From positions 310,001 to 374,000 of the forward strand of contig NZ_FNBZ01000007.1 in assembly GCF_900102525.1 (NCBI RefSeq): DNA of 64,000 nucleotides. Reading direction: 5' to 3'. Shown piece by piece: positions 25,564 through 32,524 of this stretch (position 1 is its first letter; each line of letters starts with the position of its first letter). The notes beneath the pieces are model-generated. The model made no database searches. It saw nothing but the letters and a program-made list of their open reading frames with translations, and was not told where the DNA came from. A program made the translations under genes and the position numbers. Source of the stretch: Allobosea robiniae. GTDB taxonomy: Bacteria; Pseudomonadota; Alphaproteobacteria; Rhizobiales; Beijerinckiaceae.

Positions 25564-26807
25564 GCGGCCTCCGCGAGCTTGAGGTCATCGAAGAGGGCGA
25601 GGTAGCGGCCGGCGCAGCCGGCTAGCGTTGGCTGCTCGGCGATGCCGTGGACGAGGCGCTGCCAGAGGCCGGCCTCATCCATCGCCCGGCGAAGGGTGCG
25701 GGCCAGTGCGGCCGGATCGCCCGGCCGGACATGCAGCCCGTCGATCTCGTCACGCACCATCTCGGCCATGCCGCCGATGGCGCTGACGATCGGCGGCCGG
25801 CGGTGCTGGAACGCTTCCTGGATGACGAGCGGCGCGTTCTCCCACCAGATCGAGGGCATCACCACCCAGTCGACCTCGGCCATCAGGCCCGGCACTTCGT
25901 CACGGGAATAGGCCCCGCAATGCGTGACGACACCCTCCGCGCCAGCGAGCGCGGTATCGAGCGCGGTCGTGAAGGCCTCGCTCTGGAACGGCGCGCCGCC
26001 ATGGATGCGCAGCGAGAACTCGGTATCGCCGAAAGCGTGCAGCAATTGCGCCGCCTGCAGCAGCGGCAGCACGCCCTTCCAGGGGTTGAGGTTGCCGAAA
26101 TAGCCGAAGCTGGTGCGCCGACCTTTCGCCTGCCGATGCGGCGCGGCCTCCTGCGCCGGGCGTGCATTCGCGATGACCTCGATCCGCTCGCCGGGCAGGC
26201 CCCAGTCGACATAGCGCTGGCGCAGGAAGCGGCTGGGCGCGACGAAACGGTCGACCGCCGCCAGATGCGTCTTGATGAAGCGCTCGCGCAACAGGAAGCG
26301 ATCGGAGCCGATCTCGGGGAAGCAGCCATGGCAGGCCGAGGGCGAGGAGCCGTTGCAGCGCTGGCGGTCGCCCGGCCGCACCATCAATCCGTCATGGTGG
26401 CAGATCGGATAGTAGTCGTGCAGCGTCATCACGATCGACGCCTGCGGCAGCAGCCGGCGGGCCAGCGTCAGGAACTCCGCGCCGATCAGCACGAGATGAT
26501 GGACGTGGATCACGTCCGGCCGGAACTCCTCCAGCAGCGTCGCAAGGTCCTGCAACGTGCCGTAATGGTCGATCTGGCTCATGTGGAAGCGATCGTAATG
26601 CGCACTCCACAGCACCACGTCCTCGCCGATCGCCTGCAGCGCCGTGCCGGGGTGAGGCTCGCGATGCATCGCATTGGTCGCTCCGAGGAACAGCACCTCG
26701 CAGCCCTGCTCGCGATAGGCCTGCGTCAGGTCATGCGCGAAGATCTCGGTGCCGCCCGGATGCAGCGAGGGGTGGTTATGCGCGACGACGAGGATGCGCC
26801 GGCTCAT
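25560..26807 (-). CDS. Glycosyltransferase family 4 (GT-B) enzyme, paralogue of 21271-22575
   Basis: 415 residues from the ATG at 26807, which overlaps the methyltransferase stop (ATGA). The N-terminal half starts ILVVAHNHPSLHPGGTEIFAHDLTQAY, then PDVIHVHHLVLIG and LHDYYPICHHDGLMVRPG, and a Cys-containing RCNGSSPSACHGCFPEIGSDRF. The donor half has SFGYFGNLNPWKGVLPLLQAA and ENAPLVIQEAFQHRRPPIVSAIGGMAE. The two paralogues share even the Cys-rich segment, pointing to local duplication. A cytoplasmic-face sugar transferase for the same polysaccharide is likely. The frame continues upstream into the methyltransferase gene, but that part is not homologous to the family. Confidence 0.88.
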   Translation of the reverse strand: MSRRILVVAHNHPSLHPGGTEIFAHDLTQAYREQGCEVLFLGATNAMHREPHPGTALQAIGEDVVLWSAHYDRFHMSQIDHYGTLQDLATLLEEFRPDVIHVHHLVLIGAEFLTLARRLLPQASIVMTLHDYYPICHHDGLMVRPGDRQRCNGSSPSACHGCFPEIGSDRFLLRERFIKTHLAAVDRFVAPSRFLRQRYVDWGLPGERIEVIANARPAQEAAPHRQAKGRRTSFGYFGNLNPWKGVLPLLQAAQLLHAFGDTEFSLRIHGGAPFQSEAFTTALDTALAGAEGVVTHCGAYSRDEVPGLMAEVDWVVMPSIWWENAPLVIQEAFQHRRPPIVSAIGGMAEMVRDEIDGLHVRPGDPAALARTLRRAMDEAGLWQRLVHGIAEQPTLAGCAGRYLALFDDLKLAEAA

Positions 26808-27643
26808 GCCGTGCCTCCTGGTGCCTTGCCCCCCGGTTTCGTCGCGATCAGCAGGTCCTGGTAATGCGCAGCGCTGATGCCGCGCCAATGCCCGGGCCGC
26901 AGCGCCTCCACAGTGACCCCGGCCTGCGTCGCCTGCTCCAGCAGGAAACGGCTGTCGATGCCGGCAGCAGCAAGCGGCGCCTCGTCGATAGCGTACCAGC
27001 CTGGCCCGTCCTGCCAGCGCTTGAACGAGAGGCGCTCCTGCCCCGTCGAGGTGCCGTCGATCGCGAAGGCCGTGAGGAAGAGGCGCCCGCCCGGCGCCAG
27101 CAGGCGCGCCGCCTCCTGCAGATAGACGACCAGTTCCTCCGGCGGCAGGTGCGTCGCGACCGAGGTCATCGTCACGAAATCGAAGCTGCCATTGGCAAAG
27201 CCGAAGCGGACCTCCAAGCCCGGCAGGGATCCTTGCGGATTGTAGAGCGGATGGGCGATGTCGAGCCGCTGGAAGCGGAAGCGCGGATAGGCCGGCGTGA
27301 TCGTCTGGGCGCACCAGAGGATGCCCTCCATCACCGGATCGACGCCGTCATAGCTGCCGCGCTCAAGATCGAGATATTGCGTCAATGGCACCGCCATGCG
27401 GCCGATGCCGCAGCCGATGTCGAAGACGCGCTCATGCGGTTTCAGCCGGCCGATCCGGATGAAATGGCCGAGGAATTCCGCGCCGATCGCGCGATAGTCG
27501 CCGTCGCCGACGAAGATCGAATCCGGGGGCGGATGCGGCATGAAGCGATTGCTCTGCAACGACGCCATCAGCCAGTCGAGCTCCGGCCCGGCGGAAACCT
27601 CCGCGGGAACGGGCTCTGGTGCGATCTGTCTCAGGGCGGTCAT
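26804..27643 (-). CDS. Class I SAM-dependent methyltransferase
   Basis: 279 residues. Motif I is RVFDIGCGIGRMA (residues 72-84), followed by the acidic end of strand 2 (YDGVDPVMEG). Motif III-like residues appear in FDFVTMTSVATHLPPEELVVYLQEAARLLAPGGRLFLTAFAID. A helical N-terminus (about 1-60) includes GDGDYRAIGAEFLGHFIRIGRL. The enzyme probably methylates a sugar hydroxyl or a carrier-linked glycan; the substrate is unknown. It is placed between the large GT2 gene and the GT4 gene with four-base overlaps on both sides. ExpE3-type methyltransferases occur in comparable rhizobial clusters; that comparison is from memory of the cluster type. Confidence 0.85.
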   Translation of the reverse strand: MTALRQIAPEPVPAEVSAGPELDWLMASLQSNRFMPHPPPDSIFVGDGDYRAIGAEFLGHFIRIGRLKPHERVFDIGCGIGRMAVPLTQYLDLERGSYDGVDPVMEGILWCAQTITPAYPRFRFQRLDIAHPLYNPQGSLPGLEVRFGFANGSFDFVTMTSVATHLPPEELVVYLQEAARLLAPGGRLFLTAFAIDGTSTGQERLSFKRWQDGPGWYAIDEAPLAAAGIDSRFLLEQATQAGVTVEALRPGHWRGISAAHYQDLLIATKPGGKAPGGTA

Positions 27644-29934
27644 GCTGCGGTCGCTCTCCTGAAGCCGAAGCGGGGAACAAGGTCGGGTTCGCTGGGAGCG
27701 ACGGGCGCCGGCAAGGCGAGCTCCGGCGCGGATGTCTCGAAGGCCTGCATCAACGCATCGATCTGCGCGCCCCAGCGCTGGCTTTGCAGCCAGGCATTGT
27801 GCTGGGAGGCGGCGCCGCGCGTGTAGTCGATGCTGCGCGCGATCGACTGCCGTTCGAGATGGTAGAGCGCGACATCCGGCACGTAGAGGATGCCGAAGCC
27901 GGCGCGGCGGATCTTGAGGCAGAGGTCGCTGTCCTCGTAATCGCCGATCACATAGCTCTCGTCGAAGCCGCCGAGCTCCTCGTAGAGATCGCGCGCCATG
28001 ACGATGCAGGCCCCGGTGACGCCGGGCACCGGCCGCTCGACATTGGCCGGCGCATAGCTTCCGGGCATGCCCTTGAAGTAATGATGGTTGAGCCAGGTGC
28101 CTTTGCTGTCTCGCTTGAAGAACAGCCCCGCATGTTGCAGCGAACCGTCATCGTAGAGCAGCTTCGGGCCGACGGCGCCGACCCGCGCTCCACGGTCGAG
28201 CCTGGCGATCAATGCCGGCAGCCAGTCATTGGCGGTGGGGATCACGTCGGAGTTGACGAGAGCAAGAACCTCGCCGCGTGCCTGGTTCGCGCCCGCATTG
28301 CAGGCGGCCGAAAACCCGCCATTGCGCCGCATCGCCACGAGCCGCATCGGCAGGCCGTAGGCAAGATGCAATCCGCCGAGGAGGTGAGCGACCTCCGCCT
28401 CGTGCTCGGGTGAATCGAGCACATAGATCAGTTCGGCATTCTCGGCGAACCAGCGGTCGCCGGCGAAGGCCGCGACCTGCACGCGCAGGAAATCATAGAC
28501 ACGGTAGAGCGGAATCACGACCGAGGCCTTCGGCCGCGCCAGCGGCTGGCCGAACATCCTGACGGTCGGTTCGGGCCGGCTGTCGCGCAAGTCCTCCTGG
28601 CAGGCGGCGAGCACCGGCGCGAGCGTCGTCCCCAGCATATCGGCAGTCAGATATTGCGGCGGGATCGCCGCGAGCGCCCTCGCCCGGATCGTCACGGCAT
28701 CGGCCGGCTGCACCGGTGGTCGCAGCGTCAGCGTCGTGCCGGATTTCAGCTTGATCTCGCAGCGCGGCTGCAGCACCGGCGCCCCGGTGGCATAATCCGA
28801 GGCGAAACCGGCAAAGCCCGTGGCGGCACGCGTCTCGCCATCCGCTCCGGCCGGCAGGCGGACGGGGAAGCGTTGCAAATGCGCGAGCATCGCAATCGGC
28901 TCGCCATTGCCGCGATGCAGCAGCACCTCCTCCAGGAGATCGTCGGGATCGCGCAGCCAGCCGCCGATCAGGAGCCCCGCCCGGTTGCAGACAGCGAGAT
29001 CGAGCTCGGCAGCAGGCAGATCGTCGCTGCGGCGAACATGCTGGACGGCGAGCGGCACGCGCCGCTGCATCTCGATGGCGAGCAGGCGGCCCTGCTCGGA
29101 CAACCCCGCAAGCTGCTCGACGACCCAGTTGCGCAACCCGTCCCGGCTGGCGGCCTTACCCGCCCACCAGCGGCCGAGCGAAGCCGCCGCCTGGCGGCCG
29201 GGCAAGGCGCGCAGCACGAGCGAGCGCTCGCCCTGCAGAATGAGGAGCCCGCCGCCACGGCTGGGCGGCGCGTCCAGCACGAGATGAAGTTCGCGCTTGC
29301 CGCTGCGATCGGTGGCACCCAGCCGAGCCTTGAGATCGAGGCGCGAAAGCCCGGCGCCATCAAGGCGCGCGACGCCCTGCAAGGCACCGAAATCGGCCGG
29401 CACGGCCGTCTCGAACAGCCACTGGCCTTCGACCAGGGCCGCGGTCGGCTGCATCGCCGCCGGCTTGGGAAACAGGGTCAGCAGAAGCTGACGCAGAAAG
29501 GACAGGTAGTTGGGGATCGCAGCGAGGCCGAACAACGGCGGCCAGGACCGGACCAGCGCATTGGCGAGCGTCAGGCGCGCCTGCGGGGCAAGCTCCTTCA
29601 GAAGCTCGGCCGGGTCGGCGAGGCCATGAACCAGCGTCGGGTCGAAACCGGCCGTCACATCGCCCTGCGGCCCGTGATCGGTGAGGGTCGCGACGACATT
29701 GTCATGGCCCGACGAGCGGAAGGCGACGACGAGCCGCTCGCGTCCATCGCGCAGGCCGAGCGAAATCGAGGCCGCAGGCAGGCGCCGGCCACCGCCCGTG
29801 AGCGCGATCGCAGGCTTGCCGAAAGGCGAGGCCTCGAGCGTCCAGCAGAGCAGGAAGACCGAACCGCCGAGGCGGTGGAGTTCGAGCTGGGCCGGCGATG
29901 TCGTCGCCATCGCGACGGGCGCAAGTGAAAGCAT
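27640..29934 (-). CDS. Large glycosyltransferase family 2 protein with N-terminal accessory region
   Basis: 764 residues from the ATG at 29934, which has CAGGAA seven bases upstream. A start further upstream would read through a strong intergenic hairpin and was rejected. Residues 1-300 are an accessory region of unknown fold. A beta-rich module (about 325-430) contains GLLIGGWLRDPDDLLEEVLLHRGNGEP. The GT-A domain (about 475-710) is complete: KASVVIPLYRVYDFL, RNGGFSAACNAGANQARGEVLALVNSDV (the S-D donor-binding position), GAVGPKLLYDDGSLQHAG, GVTGACIVMARDLYEELGGFDE, and GDYEDSDLCLKIRRAG with the ED catalytic-base pair. The final LERQSIAR..D is the family's C-terminal helix. It is the first gene of the tightly coupled glycosyltransferase run. 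Confidence 0.87.
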   Translation of the reverse strand: MLSLAPVAMATTSPAQLELHRLGGSVFLLCWTLEASPFGKPAIALTGGGRRLPAASISLGLRDGRERLVVAFRSSGHDNVVATLTDHGPQGDVTAGFDPTLVHGLADPAELLKELAPQARLTLANALVRSWPPLFGLAAIPNYLSFLRQLLLTLFPKPAAMQPTAALVEGQWLFETAVPADFGALQGVARLDGAGLSRLDLKARLGATDRSGKRELHLVLDAPPSRGGGLLILQGERSLVLRALPGRQAAASLGRWWAGKAASRDGLRNWVVEQLAGLSEQGRLLAIEMQRRVPLAVQHVRRSDDLPAAELDLAVCNRAGLLIGGWLRDPDDLLEEVLLHRGNGEPIAMLAHLQRFPVRLPAGADGETRAATGFAGFASDYATGAPVLQPRCEIKLKSGTTLTLRPPVQPADAVTIRARALAAIPPQYLTADMLGTTLAPVLAACQEDLRDSRPEPTVRMFGQPLARPKASVVIPLYRVYDFLRVQVAAFAGDRWFAENAELIYVLDSPEHEAEVAHLLGGLHLAYGLPMRLVAMRRNGGFSAACNAGANQARGEVLALVNSDVIPTANDWLPALIARLDRGARVGAVGPKLLYDDGSLQHAGLFFKRDSKGTWLNHHYFKGMPGSYAPANVERPVPGVTGACIVMARDLYEELGGFDESYVIGDYEDSDLCLKIRRAGFGILYVPDVALYHLERQSIARSIDYTRGAASQHNAWLQSQRWGAQIDALMQAFETSAPELALPAPVAPSEPDLVPRFGFRRATAA

Positions 29935-29960
29935 TGGGGCGTTCCTGCGGCACGGAGAAT

Positions 29961-30016
29961 CCCGGAGCGCTTGCGGAAAGCGGGGGGACACTTTCCGGGG
30001 GCATGCGCGCTCCGGG
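29961..30016. promoter_or_regulatory. Nested hairpin between the RTX gene and the glycosyltransferase run
   Basis: CCCGGAGCGC (29961-29970) pairs perfectly with GCGCTCCGGG (30007-30016). Inside it CGGAAAG (29974-29980) pairs with CTTTCCG (29991-29997). On the minus strand this folds in the message between the RTX stop and the glycosyltransferase start. No T-run follows, so attenuation or message processing is more likely than complete termination. Confidence 0.5.
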
Positions 30017-30024
30017 GCAGCAAA

Positions 30025-30053
30025 CCCTTGCCCAGCCATCGGCCGGGCAAGGG
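30025..30053 (-). terminator. Nine-pair hairpin just after the RTX gene
   Basis: CCCTTGCCC and GGGCAAGGG form nine perfect pairs around an 11-base loop, 12 bases beyond the RTX stop codon. On the minus strand the stem is followed by TTTGCTG, a weak T-tract. Partial termination would make the RTX message far more abundant than that of the glycosyltransferases downstream. Confidence 0.5.
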
Positions 30054-30065
30054 GTCGCATCAGGG

Positions 30066-30860
30066 TCAGGCGACCGTGAAGTAGGAGTTCGGATCGGCCT
30101 GAACGTCGTCGGCGGAGACACCGACCAGGGTCAGGCTGTCGCCATTGCCAAGATCGATGATGGTGTTGCCGCCGACGGTCGTGGCACGCGCAGCCACGTC
30201 TTCCGCGGAGTGGACACCCGTGCCGTTGATGTCGGACGCGATCTGCAGCATGTCCGTGCCGGCATGGAAGTCGAGGACGACGTCGTTCCCGCCACCGCCG
30301 GCGAACACGAAGGTGTCGCTGCCGCCGCCGCCATGCAGGATATCGTTGCCGGCACCGCCGAACAGCATGTCGTCGCCCGCGCCGCCCTGCAGGATGTCGT
30401 CGCCGGCGCCGCCATTGAGGATATCGGCTCCCGCGCCACCCTGGAGGACGTCGTTGCCGGCGCCACCCTGCAGGATGTCGTTGCCCGGGCCGCCTTGCAG
30501 GACGTCATTGCCCTCGCCGCCGATCAGGACATCGTCGCCGGCATTGCCGCGCATGATGTCGTCACCGGCGCCTCCGATGAGCGTATCGTCGCCCTCGCCG
30601 CCGAACAGGGCGTCATTGCCCTCGTCGCCGGACAGGACATCGTCGCCGAGTCCGCCGAAGAGGGTGTCATTGCCCTCGCCGCCAAACAGGGCATCGTTGC
30701 CACCGTCGCCGAACAGCGTGTCATCACCCTCTTCGCCGAACAGGGAATCGACCTGATCCCCACCCTTGACGATGTCATCGCCGGCGCCGGCGAGGATCAC
30801 GTCGCTGAAACGACTTCCAATCAAAAAGTCGTCGAATGCACTTCCTTCGATCGTTGCCAT
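30066..30860 (-). CDS. RTX (haemolysin-type calcium-binding repeat) protein
   Basis: 264 residues. From about residue 20 to 185 there are roughly sixteen near-perfect nonapeptide repeats of the GGxGxDxLx type (for example GGEGNDTLF, GGAGDDILQ), which fold into a calcium-loaded parallel beta-roll. The last 75 residues (SDTFVFAGGGGNDVVLDF, then NGDSLTLVGVSADDVQ) are the usual C-terminal secretion-signal region of type I substrates. No N-terminal signal peptide is present. The genes for a type I adaptor and ATPase lie directly upstream on the same strand, so this is their probable substrate. The size and context match ExpE1/WgeA and NodO-type proteins linked to polysaccharide export. The ribosome site GGAGGT is ideal, suggesting strong expression. 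Confidence 0.9.
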   Translation of the reverse strand: MATIEGSAFDDFLIGSRFSDVILAGAGDDIVKGGDQVDSLFGEEGDDTLFGDGGNDALFGGEGNDTLFGGLGDDVLSGDEGNDALFGGEGDDTLIGGAGDDIMRGNAGDDVLIGGEGNDVLQGGPGNDILQGGAGNDVLQGGAGADILNGGAGDDILQGGAGDDMLFGGAGNDILHGGGGSDTFVFAGGGGNDVVLDFHAGTDMLQIASDINGTGVHSAEDVAARATTVGGNTIIDLGNGDSLTLVGVSADDVQADPNSYFTVA

Positions 30861-30993
30861 ACGGCACCTCCTCAGCGATCTGATGAACCTGGAACGTTCG
30901 ACGGTCGCACCGCGGAACGAAAAGACCAGGAATGGGTACGACAGCCTTCCGGTAGATCAGGCCATCATTCGACCGGGGGAAGATTGCTCAACA

Positions 30994-31038
30994 GCTGCGA
31001 CGCAGCAAGAGTTTTATTATGATCATTTTGCGACGCAA
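30994..31038. promoter_or_regulatory. Tandem TGCGACGCA palindromes upstream of the RTX gene
   Basis: GCTGCG-A-CGCAGC (30994-31006) and TTGCG-A-CGCAA (31028-31038) share the core TGCGACGCA. Their centres are 33 bases apart, about three helical turns. The second is further flanked by ATTATG (31016-31021) and CATAAT (31039-31044). The pair lies 134-180 bases before the RTX start codon in an AT-rich gap, as expected of a co-operative operator. The binding protein is unknown; the MarR protein encoded at 34591 is the obvious candidate. Confidence 0.5.
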
Positions 31039-31063
31039 CATAATTTGGTCTTTATTTTACAAC

Positions 31064-31093
31064 CGATATTCTATCGATATTCTATCGATATTC
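31064..31093. repeat. 11-bp direct repeats in the RTX upstream region
   Basis: CGATATTCTAT occurs twice end to end (31064-31074, 31075-31085), followed by a partial third copy (31086-31093). The period equals about one helical turn, so a protein would meet each copy on the same face. The rest of the 308-base gap between the adaptor gene and the RTX gene (30861-31168) is unusually AT-rich from about 31010 to 31135. I see no gene in it. Confidence 0.55.
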
Positions 31094-31168
31094 CAAGAGA
31101 TATACTTTCAAAATCGAAATATAGGAGAAACCGGCAGAAGCCGCCGGCCACCACGTCGATGGCGCCCC

Positions 31169-32524
31169 TCAATCCTCCCGGAAGGCCCGGTTGAAGCTGT
31201 CGGTGACCGGCGAGAGCAGATAGTCGATCGCCCGGCGGGCACCGTTGACGATCATCACCTCCGCGGTCATGCCGGCATGCAGCGCGATCTTGTGGTCCCG
31301 CAGGCTCTCGGGATCGATCTCCGCCCTGACGACGAAATAGGGAATGCCCGTCTTCTCGTCGACGAGCTGGTCGGGCGCGACATAGCTGACCTTGGCCTCC
31401 AATGGCGGCAGCAGGCGCGAGTTGAAGGCGGTCAGGCGCACGCGGGTGCTGGACCCGATGCGCACCGAATCGATATCGCGCGGATCGACCTTCGCCTCGA
31501 CGATCAGCGGTTCGTTCTCCGGCACGATGTCGAGGATCGCCTCGCCTGCCGCGATCGCGCTGCCGGCGGTCCGCATCCGGATATTGGCGACGATGCCCTC
31601 CTGCGGCGAGATCACCACCAGCCGGCGCAGCACGTCCTCGGCCTGGATGATGCGCTCGGTCACCTCGGAGAGCATCAGCTGGGATTCCTGGATCTCGCCG
31701 CCGATATCGTTCTGCTGTTCGAGGCTGATCGAAAGGATTTCGAGATTGGCGCCGGCGACCGCCTGCTCGGCCTTGGCCTTGCGGGCGGCGTATTCGCCGG
31801 CCTTGCCGGACAATTCGCTCTGCTTGGTCTGCAATTCGACGAGCTGGCTGCGCTTGGCGTAACGCTTCTCGTAGAGCTCGGCCATGATCCTGACCTCCTC
31901 GTCGATCAGCGAGCGTTGCTGCGTGGTGGCGTCGATCTGGGCCTTCAGTGCATCGGCCTCGGCCTGATGCTGCTCGATGACGCGCTGCTGGATATGGATC
32001 TTGCCGCCCTGGACCTGGGCGCGGGATTTGAACAAGCCCTGCTCGGCCCGCAGAACCTCGCGCGCGATCGGCGAATCCATCTGCGTGAGATCCTCGGGAA
32101 AGGCGATGGCCGCCGCCCCGGTCTGCTCGGCCCGCAAGCGCGCGAGCTTGGCTTCCAGCCCGATGCGCTTGGCCTGCAATTGCTGCAACTCGGCGCGCTG
32201 GCGCGCGTCCTCCAGCCGCAGCAGCGGCTCGCCCCGCGTGACGCGCTCGCCCTCCGCCTTGAGCAAGGTCTTGAGGATGCCGCCTTCGAGATGGCTGACG
32301 GTCTTGCGCTTGCTGTCGACCGCGACGATGCCGGTGGCGACGGCGGCATTGTCGAGCCGCGCCGTCACCGCCCAGGCGCCGAAACCGCCGAAGCCGACGC
32401 CGATCGCGGCGACGCCGGCCAGCACGAGATTGCGCAGGCTCGGCGTGCGCTCCTCATGGACCTCCGCCTCGATCTGGAGGGTGAGCGAATGCTCGGGGCG
32501 CTTGATCAGGGACCGTCCGGTCAT
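31169..32524 (-). CDS. Type I secretion periplasmic adaptor (HlyD/PrtE family)
   Basis: 451 residues. A short cytoplasmic tail (1-30) precedes one membrane helix (about 31-53, LVLAGVAAIGVGFGGFGAWAV). A lipoyl half-motif follows at VSHLEGGILKTLLKAEGERVTRGEPLLRLED. A long alpha-helical hairpin spans about 110-290 (Gln/Glu/Ala-rich heptads). The second lipoyl half and beta-barrel come after it, with VISPQEGIVANIRMRTAGSAIAAGEAILDIVPENEPLIVEAKVDPRDID and the C-terminal LHAGMTAEVMIV. The protein would bridge the inner-membrane ATPase encoded upstream and an outer-membrane TolC-type channel not found here. It overlaps the ATPase gene by four bases. In the Sinorhizobium galactoglucan cluster the equivalent is ExpD2. 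Confidence 0.92.
   Translation of the reverse strand: MTGRSLIKRPEHSLTLQIEAEVHEERTPSLRNLVLAGVAAIGVGFGGFGAWAVTARLDNAAVATGIVAVDSKRKTVSHLEGGILKTLLKAEGERVTRGEPLLRLEDARQRAELQQLQAKRIGLEAKLARLRAEQTGAAAIAFPEDLTQMDSPIAREVLRAEQGLFKSRAQVQGGKIHIQQRVIEQHQAEADALKAQIDATTQQRSLIDEEVRIMAELYEKRYAKRSQLVELQTKQSELSGKAGEYAARKAKAEQAVAGANLEILSISLEQQNDIGGEIQESQLMLSEVTERIIQAEDVLRRLVVISPQEGIVANIRMRTAGSAIAAGEAILDIVPENEPLIVEAKVDPRDIDSVRIGSSTRVRLTAFNSRLLPPLEAKVSYVAPDQLVDEKTGIPYFVVRAEIDPESLRDHKIALHAGMTAEVMIVNGARRAIDYLLSPVTDSFNRAFRED

Noticed and set aside
28654..29928. Plus-strand open frame of 424 residues opposite the large GT2 gene
   Set aside because: It is antisense to conserved GT-associated sequence and Arg/Gly/Ala-rich without recognisable fold.
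29935..30060. Longer start of the GT2 protein at 30060
   Set aside because: The added 42 residues cover two strong hairpins and are not protein-like, while the ATG at 29934 has a ribosome site.
30380..30740. Possible CRISPR-like or satellite repeat from the regular 27-base periodicity
   Set aside because: The 27-base period is the nine-codon RTX repeat. Copies differ at many positions and there are no unique spacers.
30131..30756. Proline/serine-rich repeat protein on either strand at the RTX gene
   Set aside because: The repeats are the shifted or reversed reading of the RTX nonapeptide codons. Only the frame at 30066-30860 gives GGxGxDxLx repeats and has a ribosome site.
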